Shown one piece after another: positions 17,286 to 26,537 of a stretch of 64,000 nucleotides of DNA (the stretch's first letter is position 1; every line of letters begins with the position of its first letter). Made by a program: the position numbers and the translations under genes. The notes under the pieces are model-generated. The model was not told the DNA's origin and did not search any database. It saw nothing but the letters and a program-made list of their open reading frames with translations. Source of the DNA: Amaricoccus sp003258405 (GTDB taxonomy: Bacteria > Pseudomonadota > Alphaproteobacteria > Rhodobacterales > Rhodobacteraceae); NCBI RefSeq assembly GCF_043226085.1, contig NZ_CP171226.1, forward strand, positions 186,001 through 250,000, written 5' to 3'.

Positions 17286-17848
17286 AACCCCTCCTGATCC
17301 TGGCTGCCATTCTCGCCCTTGCCGCCTGCAAGGATGAGGATGCGGCACCGCCGGCCCCTTCGCTCATGACGGACGAGGCACTCGGGCACTACTGCCAGAT
17401 GTTCATCGCCGATCATCCCGGCCCGAAGGCTCAGGTTCATCTGGACGGTTATCAGGAGCCCGTCTGGTTCAGCCAGGTTTCCGACGCCATCGCCTATCTC
17501 CATGATCCCGAAAAGGTCGCCCCGATCAGCGTGATCTATGTCTCGGACATGGCCGCCGCCGATGACTGGGCGCTACCCGGCGCGTCGAACTGGATCGCAG
17601 CGGACGACGCGCTCTTCGTCATCGAAAGCCGCCGGCTGGGGGGGATGGGCGTGCCGGAGGCGATCCCCTTCGGGACGAAGACGGCGGCCGAGGACTTCAT
17701 CGCGACGGAAGGTGGCCGCATCGTCGGCTGGAACGATGTTCCGGAAGCCTACGTGCGGCCGCAGTTCGGCGCGCCGGCGGAGGAAGACCCCATGACGGCG
17801 CCCGGTGAAACGCCCCATCACCATGGCGCCGGGGAGGATGTCAAATGA
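17282..17848 (+). CDS. nosL: NosL, copper chaperone lipoprotein
   Basis: 188 aa. Lipobox LALAAC with the lipidated Cys at residue 17. The copper-binding region HYCQMFIADHPGPKAQ carries the conserved Cys and Met of NosL. An unusually histidine-rich tail ends PHHHGAGEDVK, which may add metal affinity. NosL is an outer-membrane-anchored Cu(I) carrier that supplies NosZ. The ATG at 17282 overlaps the nosY stop; no other ribosome-site start gives the lipobox. The stop overlaps the nosX start. Confidence 0.93.
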   Translation: MKPLLILAAILALAACKDEDAAPPAPSLMTDEALGHYCQMFIADHPGPKAQVHLDGYQEPVWFSQVSDAIAYLHDPEKVAPISVIYVSDMAAADDWALPGASNWIAADDALFVIESRRLGGMGVPEAIPFGTKTAAEDFIATEGGRIVGWNDVPEAYVRPQFGAPAEEDPMTAPGETPHHHGAGEDVK

Positions 17849-18759
17849 GCCGGCTGACACGCCGCAGGGCGCTCTTCATCGCCGCCGCAGCCACAGCGAT
17901 GCCGCTCTTTGGCAGAGCCGGGCCTGCAGCGGAAGCCCGCTGGCAGGGCGCTGCCCTGGGCGCGCATGCCGAAATGCGGATCCGGGATCTCGATCCGGCG
18001 GAGGCGGCACCGGTTTTCGCGGCGGTGGAAGCCGAGCTCGCACGTCTCGAGCGGATTTTCTCGCTCTACAAATCCGATAGTGCGATTTCGACGCTCAATG
18101 CGACCGGAAGGCTTCAGGACCCGCCGCCCGAGTTGCTCGAGGTGCTCGGACTGGCAGGGGCCGTGCATGCCGAAACCGGCGGGTTGTTCGATCCGAGCGT
18201 GCAGCCGCTCTTCAGGCTCTATGCCGAGGCCGGGGCGGCGGGCCGGCCGGTTATGGAGAATGACCTGCAAACCATTGCCGGCGTTGTCGATTTCCAGTCC
18301 GTCACATTCGACGCATCGGCTGTCGAATTTACGCGGGCGGGGATGGCGCTGACATTGAACGGGGTCGCGCAAGGGTATGTGACGGACCGGATCGCAGCAC
18401 TTCTGAGGCGGGAAGGGCTTTCGAACGTGCTGGTGGATATCGGCGAGATCGCCGCAGTCGGCACCGCGGCGGACGGGCAGGGATGGCCGGTGCGGATCGC
18501 CAATGGCGGGCCGCGGCTTCGACTGTCGGACCGGGCCGTCGCCACGTCCATGCCACTCGGCACCAGGCTCTACGCTTCGGAAAACATTGGACATATCTTT
18601 CATCCGTCGCGCGGCTGGATCGTGCCGCAGCAGCGGCAGGTCTCGGTGGTGGCCGAGACGGCAGCACTTGCCGACGCGGTTTCGACCGCGGCCGTGCTGA
18701 TGCCGGACGAGGCGCTCGACGTGCTTCGAAGGCGCGGCTTCGAGATCTTCAGCGTCTGA
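17845..18759 (+). CDS. nosX: NosX, ApbE-type FAD:protein FMN transferase
   Basis: 304 aa. A Tat-like signal (LTRRRALFIAAAATAMPLF) is followed by an ApbE fold: TLNGVAQGYVTDRI, DIGEIAAVGT and the late TAALADAVSTAAVL motif. ApbE enzymes attach FMN to a Thr of target proteins using FAD; NosX does this for NosR. It is the last gene of the operon. The usual DIGG is DIGE here, a common variation in NosX-type proteins as far as I recall. No terminator with a U-run is seen behind it. Confidence 0.93.
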   Translation: MSRLTRRRALFIAAAATAMPLFGRAGPAAEARWQGAALGAHAEMRIRDLDPAEAAPVFAAVEAELARLERIFSLYKSDSAISTLNATGRLQDPPPELLEVLGLAGAVHAETGGLFDPSVQPLFRLYAEAGAAGRPVMENDLQTIAGVVDFQSVTFDASAVEFTRAGMALTLNGVAQGYVTDRIAALLRREGLSNVLVDIGEIAAVGTAADGQGWPVRIANGGPRLRLSDRAVATSMPLGTRLYASENIGHIFHPSRGWIVPQQRQVSVVAETAALADAVSTAAVLMPDEALDVLRRRGFEIFSV

Positions 18760-18787
18760 GTCCGAGCCCTCTGCGCGTCGGGAAAAG

Positions 18788-18829
18788 CATATGGAATCCG
18801 TATGGAATCGATATGGAATCCATATGGCA
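18788..18829 (+). repeat. Tandem repeat, four TATGG units with exact 11-bp period
   Basis: TATGG begins at 18790, 18801, 18812 and 18823. The first three units read TATGGAATCCG, TATGGAATCGA and TATGGAATCCA. The 11-bp step places every copy on nearly the same face of the helix. A related four-unit array lies at 51692-51729. Function is unknown. Confidence 0.8.
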
Positions 18830-18914
18830 CCCCGGTCGTATTTGCCGCAGCGCGGCAAGGGCAGACTTCTTCACGTTCAGTGCACCCGCACAAATTTTCC
18901 TGAAAAATGCCAGT

Positions 18915-18936
18915 TTCATGATGCGATTGTCATGAA
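18915..18936 (+). promoter_or_regulatory. Operator-like palindrome TTCATGA-N8-TCATGAA
   Basis: A perfect 7-bp inverted repeat with 8-bp spacing in an AT-rich stretch 135 bp upstream of the hydrolase start. The half-site spacing suits a dimeric regulator. No regulator gene lies next to it. It is too short to be a terminator and has no T-run. Confidence 0.45.
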
Positions 18937-19070
18937 GAGAGCCTAGATAGCGAATATTACGGCAGCTCCCATTCCGCGGCGCACCAAATTTGGCTCAGTC
19001 TCCGGTGGCCGTCTGCCACATTTGCCCGGCATCCGCTTCGGAGGCCGGCATGATTACGATCGGAGGGACC

Positions 19071-20200
19071 ATGACCGAACATGAGATGAAACAACCCAGA
19101 ACAGAGCACAGCGTCCCGTTCTTCTGGCCGATGGCGGCCGGGATCGAGCTGGGCGAGGCGGGGTTGGACCTGTTTCGGCAGAACCTGAAGTTTCTTGAGG
19201 AAGCCGCCGAGATCACCCGGCCGCCGAGCCCGGAGTGGGCCACGCCCAACCGCATTCTCCTCGATCTCGACACCATGCGGCTGCGCGACTTCTGCCGTGA
19301 CGGCGCGTGCACCGATGCCGTGCCGGTGATCGTTGATGCTCCCTATGCCGGGCACAGCTCGACCATTGCCGACTATGCGCCCGGCCAGAGCCTCGTCGAG
19401 GTGCTGCTCGATCAGGGCGCGGGGCGGGTCCTCGTCACCGACTGGAAGACCGCCACCCCGGCGATGCGGGATTTCGACATCGACAAGTATCTCGCCGAGA
19501 TCAATGTGGTGGTGGACGAACTGGGCGGACGCGCGAACTTCGTCGGCCTCTGCCAGGGGGGCTGGATGGCGGCGATGTATGCCGCACGCTTTCCCGAAAA
19601 GGTCGCATCGCTCGTGCTCGCAGGCTCGCCGATCGACACGAACGCGGGCAACGGGCCCATCCGCAAGATGGCGCACGAGACACCGCTTTCCTTCTACCGC
19701 GAGATGGTCGAGGCGGGCGAGGACCGGATGCGCGGGAAGTTCATGCTGGCGGGCTGGAAGAACATGCACCCCGAGAAGCAGTATTTCGAGAAGTATCTCG
19801 ACCTCTACGCCCATCTCGACGACAAGAACTACATCGAGCGGACCGAGCGCTTCGAGAGCTGGTACGAAAATCCGGTCGACCTGCCTGGCGCCTATTATCT
19901 CCAGGCCATCGAGCTTCTCTTCAAGGAGAACCTGTTCGCGAAGGGCGCGTTCGTGGGGCTCGGCCGCAAGCTCACGCTCAAGGATGTGACCTGCCCGGCC
20001 TTCCTGCTCGCGGGCGAGGGCGATGACATCACGACGCGCGAACAGGTCTTCGCCGCGCGCGGCCTGCTCGGAACGCCGGATGCGGAGATCGTCGAGAAGC
20101 TCGTGCCCGGCGGCCATATCGGGCTCTTCATGGGCTCGCACACGCTCAAAGACGCCTGGCCAGGCATCGCGGACTGGCTCATTGAAAAAGGGGGCGCGTG

Positions 20201-20201
<1 letters not shown>
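19071..20201 (+). CDS. Alpha/beta hydrolase of the PHA synthase/depolymerase type
   Basis: 376 aa. The nucleophile motif GLCQGG (Cys161) matches the PHA-synthase box GxCxGG rather than the GxSxG of ordinary lipases. A likely acid is D318 or D319 (GEGDDIT) and the histidine is H349 (GGHIGLF), completing a Cys-Asp-His triad. It is far shorter than class I PhaC (about 580 aa) and nearer class III PhaC, but no phaE is nearby. The ATG at 19071 has GGAGGG directly upstream; an upstream ATG at 18990 lacks one. It ends in a TGATG junction with the H+-ATPase gene. Substrate is unknown; a short polyester or thioester is possible. Confidence 0.7.
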
Positions 20202-22657
<2,456 letters not shown>

Positions 22658-22677
22658 CCGGGGCAGACATGCAGGTG

Positions 22678-22710
22678 ACGGGCGCTTCGGCAGATTGCCG
22701 GGGCGCCCGT
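22678..22710 (+). terminator. Terminator-like hairpin after the H+-ATPase
   Basis: Outer stem ACGGGCGC / GCGCCCGT (8 bp), a 2x2 internal loop, inner stem CGGCA / TGCCG and a GAT loop, then a weak TTT. It lies 20 bases after the stop codon. The structure is strong but the U-run is short. Confidence 0.55.
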
Positions 22711-22872
22711 TGCCGTTTCGGGGACCGCCCCGGAAAAATGCCGGTGGCCTCACAAGGATCTGTCTTTCCGGGCGGGGATGATCTATAAATCACTTCGCAT
22801 GAATAATCTCAGAAGCCCGGTCGGGCCGCGTCTCGCGCGGGCGGCACGGGCGCACATCCCGGAGGAAAGCCC

Positions 22873-23169
22873 ATGTCCCGATATGTCGTTGCCCGGATCG
22901 AAGCCTCGCCCGGCGAGGAGGCGCTGCTCACCACGCTGATCGAGGCTCTGGCGCAGGATGTGCGGAGCGAGGCCGGCAATCGGCGTTTCGAGGTCTATGC
23001 CGAGACCGCGGCGCCGGGGCGGCTCACGATCCTCGAGGAATATGCCGACGAGGCGGCCTTTGCCGCGCATCTCCAGATGCCGCACACCCGCGCCTTCAAC
23101 GAGAAGCTCAAGGGCATTGCGCGGGACGGCGCCTCGGAGGTGATCGACCTCACGCCGATCGCCGAATAG
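22873..23169 (+). CDS. Putative quinol monooxygenase, ABM domain
   Basis: 98 aa, a single antibiotic-biosynthesis-monooxygenase (ferredoxin-like) domain: IEASPGEEALLTTLI at the N-terminus, RFEVYAETAAPGRLTILEEY in the middle and the helix AAFAAHLQMPHTRAFNEKL. Small ABM proteins act as dimeric cofactor-free oxygenases on quinols, or as haem-handling proteins. GGAGGAAAG precedes the ATG. It stands alone on the plus strand, facing the next gene tail to tail. The true substrate is not deducible. Confidence 0.8.
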   Translation: MSRYVVARIEASPGEEALLTTLIEALAQDVRSEAGNRRFEVYAETAAPGRLTILEEYADEAAFAAHLQMPHTRAFNEKLKGIARDGASEVIDLTPIAE

Positions 23170-23176
23170 GCACAGC

Positions 23177-23623
23177 TCAGCGCAGGGTTGCGTCGAACTC
23201 GACGAGGTTGCGACCGGATTCCGGCATGGGCGAGGCGACGATCTTGGCGTTGCCGATGCCTTCGCCGGAGAATTCGATCGCACCCTCGAGCAGCTCGTCC
23301 GTGCCCTGTTCGATCACGTAGCCATTCTCCTTCAGGGCCTGTTCCCATGTGTCGAGTAGCGCCCCGGTATCCTCGGCGGTGCTGAAGGAGAACATGCGCA
23401 CGGTGGAGCCGATCTCGCGGTCCGAGAGCACTTCGGCATCCGCGGGCATCTCGAGCACGCCGGGCACCCATGCCTGCGGCGCCTCGCCGGCGACGGCGAT
23501 GGCGGCAAGACTGAGCGCGGCGAGGCCCGCGAGCGCGTGCCGGAGCGACGGCAGGATCGCGGGCAGGCGGACACGGAACGCGGCGGCGGGTCCCGGAAAC
23601 GGGGGGCAAGCGGCACAGATCAT
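23177..23623 (-). CDS. Small exported protein of unknown function
   Basis: 148 aa from the ATG at 23623, which has AGG 8 bases upstream; a GTG at 23632 is an alternative. Residues 20-47 form a hydrophobic export segment (HALAGLAALSLAAIAVAGEA). The mature part is about 100 residues, acidic, beginning with PQAWVPGVLEMPADAEVLSD and containing a repeated IG-S/N turn. I do not recognise a domain. It is convergent with the ABM gene and lies 125 bp downstream of the PQQ-dehydrogenase-like gene on the same strand, so it could share that transcript. Confidence 0.6.
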   Translation of the reverse strand: MICAACPPFPGPAAAFRVRLPAILPSLRHALAGLAALSLAAIAVAGEAPQAWVPGVLEMPADAEVLSDREIGSTVRMFSFSTAEDTGALLDTWEQALKENGYVIEQGTDELLEGAIEFSGEGIGNAKIVASPMPESGRNLVEFDATLR

Positions 23624-23749
23624 GAGATACACCTAGTTTCTCGAACAAACGGTCTCAACGTTTCCGGCCCCGACAACAGGGCCGGGGTGGGACGATGCGC
23701 GGAAATACGCTCGCCCCCCCCACGAAGAGGGGCACGACAGCGGCCCGGC

Positions 23750-25039
23750 TCAGGCACCGCTCACCCGCCAGATCACGTCGCCGACGTCATCCGCCATCAG
23801 CAGGGACTTGCCGTCCGGGCCCACCGCAACGCCGACCGGGCGGCCGTAGGAGAATTTCTCGTCCTCCGAGAGAAAGCCGGTCAGGATGTCGCGCGGCGGG
23901 CCGGAGGGGCGACCATCGGCGAACGGCACGAAGATCATCCGGTAGCCGCTCAGCTTCGAGCGGTTCCACGACCCGTGCTGGCCGATCACCATGCCATCGG
24001 AAAAGCAGGGAAGCGTGCCTTCGGGCATCCAGCAGAGGCCGAGCGAGGCGGTGTGGCCGCCGAGCGCATAGTCGGGCCGGATCGCGGCGGAAACGAGGGC
24101 GGCGTCCTGGAGCACGCGGTCATCGACCGTCTGGCCCCAGTAGCAGTAGGGCCAGCCGTAGAAGCCGCCCTCGCGCACGGAGGTGAGGTAATCCGGCGGG
24201 GTCTCGTCGCCGAGGCCGTCGCGCTCGTTCACCACCGTCCAGAGCGTGCCGCTGCCGGGCTCCCAGGCCATGCCGACCGGATTGCGCAGGCCCGAGGCGA
24301 AGATCCGCGCCCCGCCGGTGGCGAGGTCGATCTCCCAGATCGCGGCGCGACCCTCTTCGGCCTCGAACCCCTCGTCGGCGATGTTGGTGAGCGATCCGAC
24401 CCCGGCATAGATCCGCGTGCGGTCGGGCGAGACGATGAGGCTGCGGGTCCAGTGGCCCCCCGGCTTGAAGTCGACGATCTTCCGGCCGGGGCCGGTCAGG
24501 CGGGTCGCGCCCTCGCCGTAGGGAAAGGCGACGATGCCGTCGGTGTTGCCGACATAGAAGGTGCCGTCGACCAGAGCCATGCCGAAGGGCTGGTTCTGGC
24601 CTTCGAGAAAGGTCTCGCGGATCTCGGCGGTGCCGTCACCATCGGCATCGCGCCAGAGGGAGATGCGGTTGGCGCTTTCCCCCAGGGCATGCGCCCGACG
24701 CATGGTGGCCTGCATGGCGCGCTGCATCATGCCCTTGGGTGGGCTCGCCTGTTCGCGGGCCTCCGCGACCAGCACGTCGCCATTGGGGAGCACCTCGATC
24801 CAGCGGGGGTGCAACAGGCCGGAGGCGAAGGCGTTTACCCTGAGACCGGCGGCGGCGACCGGGGTCTGGCCTGGAGACCAGCCGCGCGCGGTCGGCATCT
24901 TGAGGGTCATGATCCCCTGCTTCTTCGCTTCCGGAATGTCGGGTGCCGTGCCCACCGCCTGCACCCGCGGGGCACCTGCCCGCCGCAGGGCGACCATCGC
25001 CCCGCCGACGATCGTGGCCGCCTTTTCGAAGAAATCCAT
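23750..25039 (-). CDS. PQQ-dependent sugar dehydrogenase-like (sorbosone/glucose dehydrogenase family)
   Basis: 429 aa from the ATG at 25039, preceded by GGGAGGGAG; the frame is open farther upstream but has no ribosome site. It is a six-bladed propeller of the soluble glucose/L-sorbosone dehydrogenase family: FASGLLHPRWIEVLPNGDV, the QNQPFGMALVDG and SLTNIADEGF strands, GLRNPVGMAWEP and the late FSYGRPVGVAVGPDGKSLLMADD. These proteins oxidise aldoses with PQQ in the periplasm. The N-terminus (DFFEKAATIVGGAMVAL) is a weak hydrophobic segment, so export is unsure. No PQQ synthesis genes are in the window. The substrate is unknown. Confidence 0.82.
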   Translation of the reverse strand: MDFFEKAATIVGGAMVALRRAGAPRVQAVGTAPDIPEAKKQGIMTLKMPTARGWSPGQTPVAAAGLRVNAFASGLLHPRWIEVLPNGDVLVAEAREQASPPKGMMQRAMQATMRRAHALGESANRISLWRDADGDGTAEIRETFLEGQNQPFGMALVDGTFYVGNTDGIVAFPYGEGATRLTGPGRKIVDFKPGGHWTRSLIVSPDRTRIYAGVGSLTNIADEGFEAEEGRAAIWEIDLATGGARIFASGLRNPVGMAWEPGSGTLWTVVNERDGLGDETPPDYLTSVREGGFYGWPYCYWGQTVDDRVLQDAALVSAAIRPDYALGGHTASLGLCWMPEGTLPCFSDGMVIGQHGSWNRSKLSGYRMIFVPFADGRPSGPPRDILTGFLSEDEKFSYGRPVGVAVGPDGKSLLMADDVGDVIWRVSGA

Positions 25040-25411
25040 GCTCCCTCCCTCTCGTTCGCAACGCCCGCGTTCCCCGCCCCAACCGCCGGGGAGGAGAGAC
25101 TGTTCCGGTCTCGCCCGGACCGGGCCGGGCCCTCGCATTTCCGGACTGTCGGGGCGATCAGACAGCACTTTAGCAGGCATCCGCGCCGGTGCAGCGCCCT
25201 TTGCCGGTAATTTTTTCGGGGGGTGACCAAAAGCCCGCTTGGCCGCCCGGACGCAGAGATCAGGCCCCGGAGCCTTGACCGTGAAAACGGGGCGTTTCAC
25301 CGTGAAAATCCGAAAATCGCATTGATTTAACTGGATTTTTTGGTTAACATATCATGAATGCGCCGCGAGGCGCCTCCGCTGGTCGGGCGCGGACCCGCGT
25401 CCCGGGATGCG
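25040..25411 (-). other. Spacer upstream of the PQQ-dehydrogenase-like gene
   Basis: 372 bases with no supported gene. It is GC-rich close to the gene and AT-rich at 25310-25355, where GATTTAACTGGATTTTTTGG suggests a promoter or a run of T for the end of the lldR-like transcript. Two ACCGTGAAAA copies 21 bp apart are listed separately. Confidence 0.5.
25278..25308 (-). promoter_or_regulatory. Direct repeat ACCGTGAAAA x2, 21-bp spacing
   Basis: ACCGTGAAAA occurs at 25278-25287 and 25299-25308, exactly two helical turns apart. The second copy is also the right half of the palindrome TTTCAC-C-GTGAAA (25295-25307). On the minus strand this reads TTTTCACGGT twice, upstream of the dehydrogenase. 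It is a candidate operator; the cognate regulator is not known. Confidence 0.45.
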
Positions 25412-26194
25412 TCAGGTCGGGCGGGCACGGGCGCGGGAGCTGATGTTGCCGCCGTCGATGCGGCGGAGCGAGATCTCCAGCCGGGCTTCGGCGGCCGCGA
25501 TCTCGGTCATCACCCGGCGGGTGTAGCTCATGTGATCCTCCGAGGCCTGGCCGGCCGCGACGGGATCGTGGGCCATGATCGCATCGAAGATCGCCCGGTG
25601 CTGCTCGCGGAGCACCTCGCGGACCTCGGCGCGGGCATAGAGCTTCTCGCGGTTGTGGAAGACGCCCTTGCGCAGCATCCCCGAGAGCGCCCGCATGATC
25701 TGGAGCAGCACGATGTTGTGGCTCGCCTCGTAGATCGCGACGTGCAGATCGACATCGGCATCGGCCTCGTCATGCGGATCGGCCATCTCGTGGGCGGCGT
25801 CGATCCGCGCCATGCAGCTCTGGAGCGTCTGGCGGTCGACATCGTTGGCGCGGGTGGCGGCGAGGCTCGCGGCAAGACGCTCCATCGTGGCGCGCAGCTC
25901 GAGATAATCGCCGACCACCTCTGCCCGGCTCGACATGAGCTCGAGCAGCGGATCGGTGATGCTGGTGGCGAGCGGCGCCACGACACGGCCGCCGCCGGCC
26001 TCGGCCACGAGCAGGCCGCGGTCCTCGAGGATCTTCATGCCCTGGCGCAGGGTCGGGCGGGACACATTGAGCCGCACCGCCATCTCGCGTTCGGGCAGCA
26101 GCGGCTCTCCCGGACGCAGCGAGCCCTCGAGAATCAGATCCTCGATGTGACGCGCGGTCGATTCCGCCGCGCTGCTTCCCTTGATCCCGTCCAT
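25412..26194 (-). CDS. FadR/LldR-type GntR regulator of lactate genes
   Basis: 260 aa from the ATG at 26194, which follows GGGAGAG. The winged helix (RPGEPLLPEREMAVRLNVSR, residues 27-46) is followed by an FCD domain with its DLHVAIYEASHNIVLLQI and EQHRAIFDAIMAHD metal-site segments. The divergent gene is dld, followed by lactate permease and lutABC, so this most likely is the lactate-responsive repressor (LldR/LutR type). A good palindrome lies between the two genes and overlaps a perfect TATAAT for this gene, which suggests autoregulation. The effector (D- or L-lactate) cannot be read from sequence. Confidence 0.85.
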   Translation of the reverse strand: MDGIKGSSAAESTARHIEDLILEGSLRPGEPLLPEREMAVRLNVSRPTLRQGMKILEDRGLLVAEAGGGRVVAPLATSITDPLLELMSSRAEVVGDYLELRATMERLAASLAATRANDVDRQTLQSCMARIDAAHEMADPHDEADADVDLHVAIYEASHNIVLLQIMRALSGMLRKGVFHNREKLYARAEVREVLREQHRAIFDAIMAHDPVAAGQASEDHMSYTRRVMTEIAAAEARLEISLRRIDGGNISSRARARPT

Positions 26195-26537
26195 GCGACT
26201 CTCCCGGGTTTTCCGAACGCCTCGACTTTTCAACTGGTTGCCTGCGAGGCCTCGGACAAGGGGAGAGTAACCGCAAGCGGCACCAAGGTGAAGTCGATTT
26301 CGCACTTGACGTGCGTGGTAAAATTATATTACCAATGAAAATATAGAGGTCACAACAAAGAACCATAATTGACCGCGGAGGAGCCGGTCCCGGACGGCAC
26401 GGGGCCGGGTGTGGTATGGCCAGAGGGGCCTGCCGCGCCGGCGGTCAAGCCGTTGCAAAAAACAAGGCATGCACGCGATCGGCGTCCGCGACAGGCGTGA
26501 CGCAGGCGATGTGACGTGCCCGGAGGAGACTTGTCCG
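26195..26537 (+). other. Divergent promoter region of lldR-like gene and dld
   Basis: 343 bases with no gene. The part near 26305-26360 is AT-rich and holds the operator listed separately and a TTGACG (26306-26311) that could be a -35 for dld. The remaining leader to the dld ribosome site is GC-rich, about 180 bases, without an element I recognise. Confidence 0.5.
26316..26334 (+). promoter_or_regulatory. FadR-family operator palindrome TGGTAA-N7-TTACCA
   Basis: A perfect 6-bp inverted repeat, TGGTAA and TTACCA, around AATTATA. TGGT/ACCA half-sites are typical of FadR/LldR-type regulators. On the minus strand the spacer supplies TATAAT (26328-26323), a consensus -10 for the regulator gene, so bound repressor would block it. 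Confidence 0.7.

Larger units (their letters stand above)
18760..19070 (+). other. Spacer between the nos operon and the hydrolase/H+-ATPase pair
   Basis: No gene is supported in these 311 bases. The spacer holds a four-unit 11-bp repeat and a 22-bp palindrome, both listed separately. An AT-rich stretch around 18885-18960 is the likely promoter region for the next gene, but I cannot define convincing -35 and -10 boxes. Confidence 0.5.

Noticed and set aside
18788..18829. Possible CRISPR array
   Set aside because: Units are only 11 bp with no distinct spacers, four copies, no cas genes. It is a tandem repeat, not CRISPR.
23750..25300. Longer N-terminal extension of the PQQ dehydrogenase-like gene to 25300
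   Set aside because: The extension is Pro/Arg-rich with no ribosome site or export signal; the ATG at 25039 has GGGAGGGAG.
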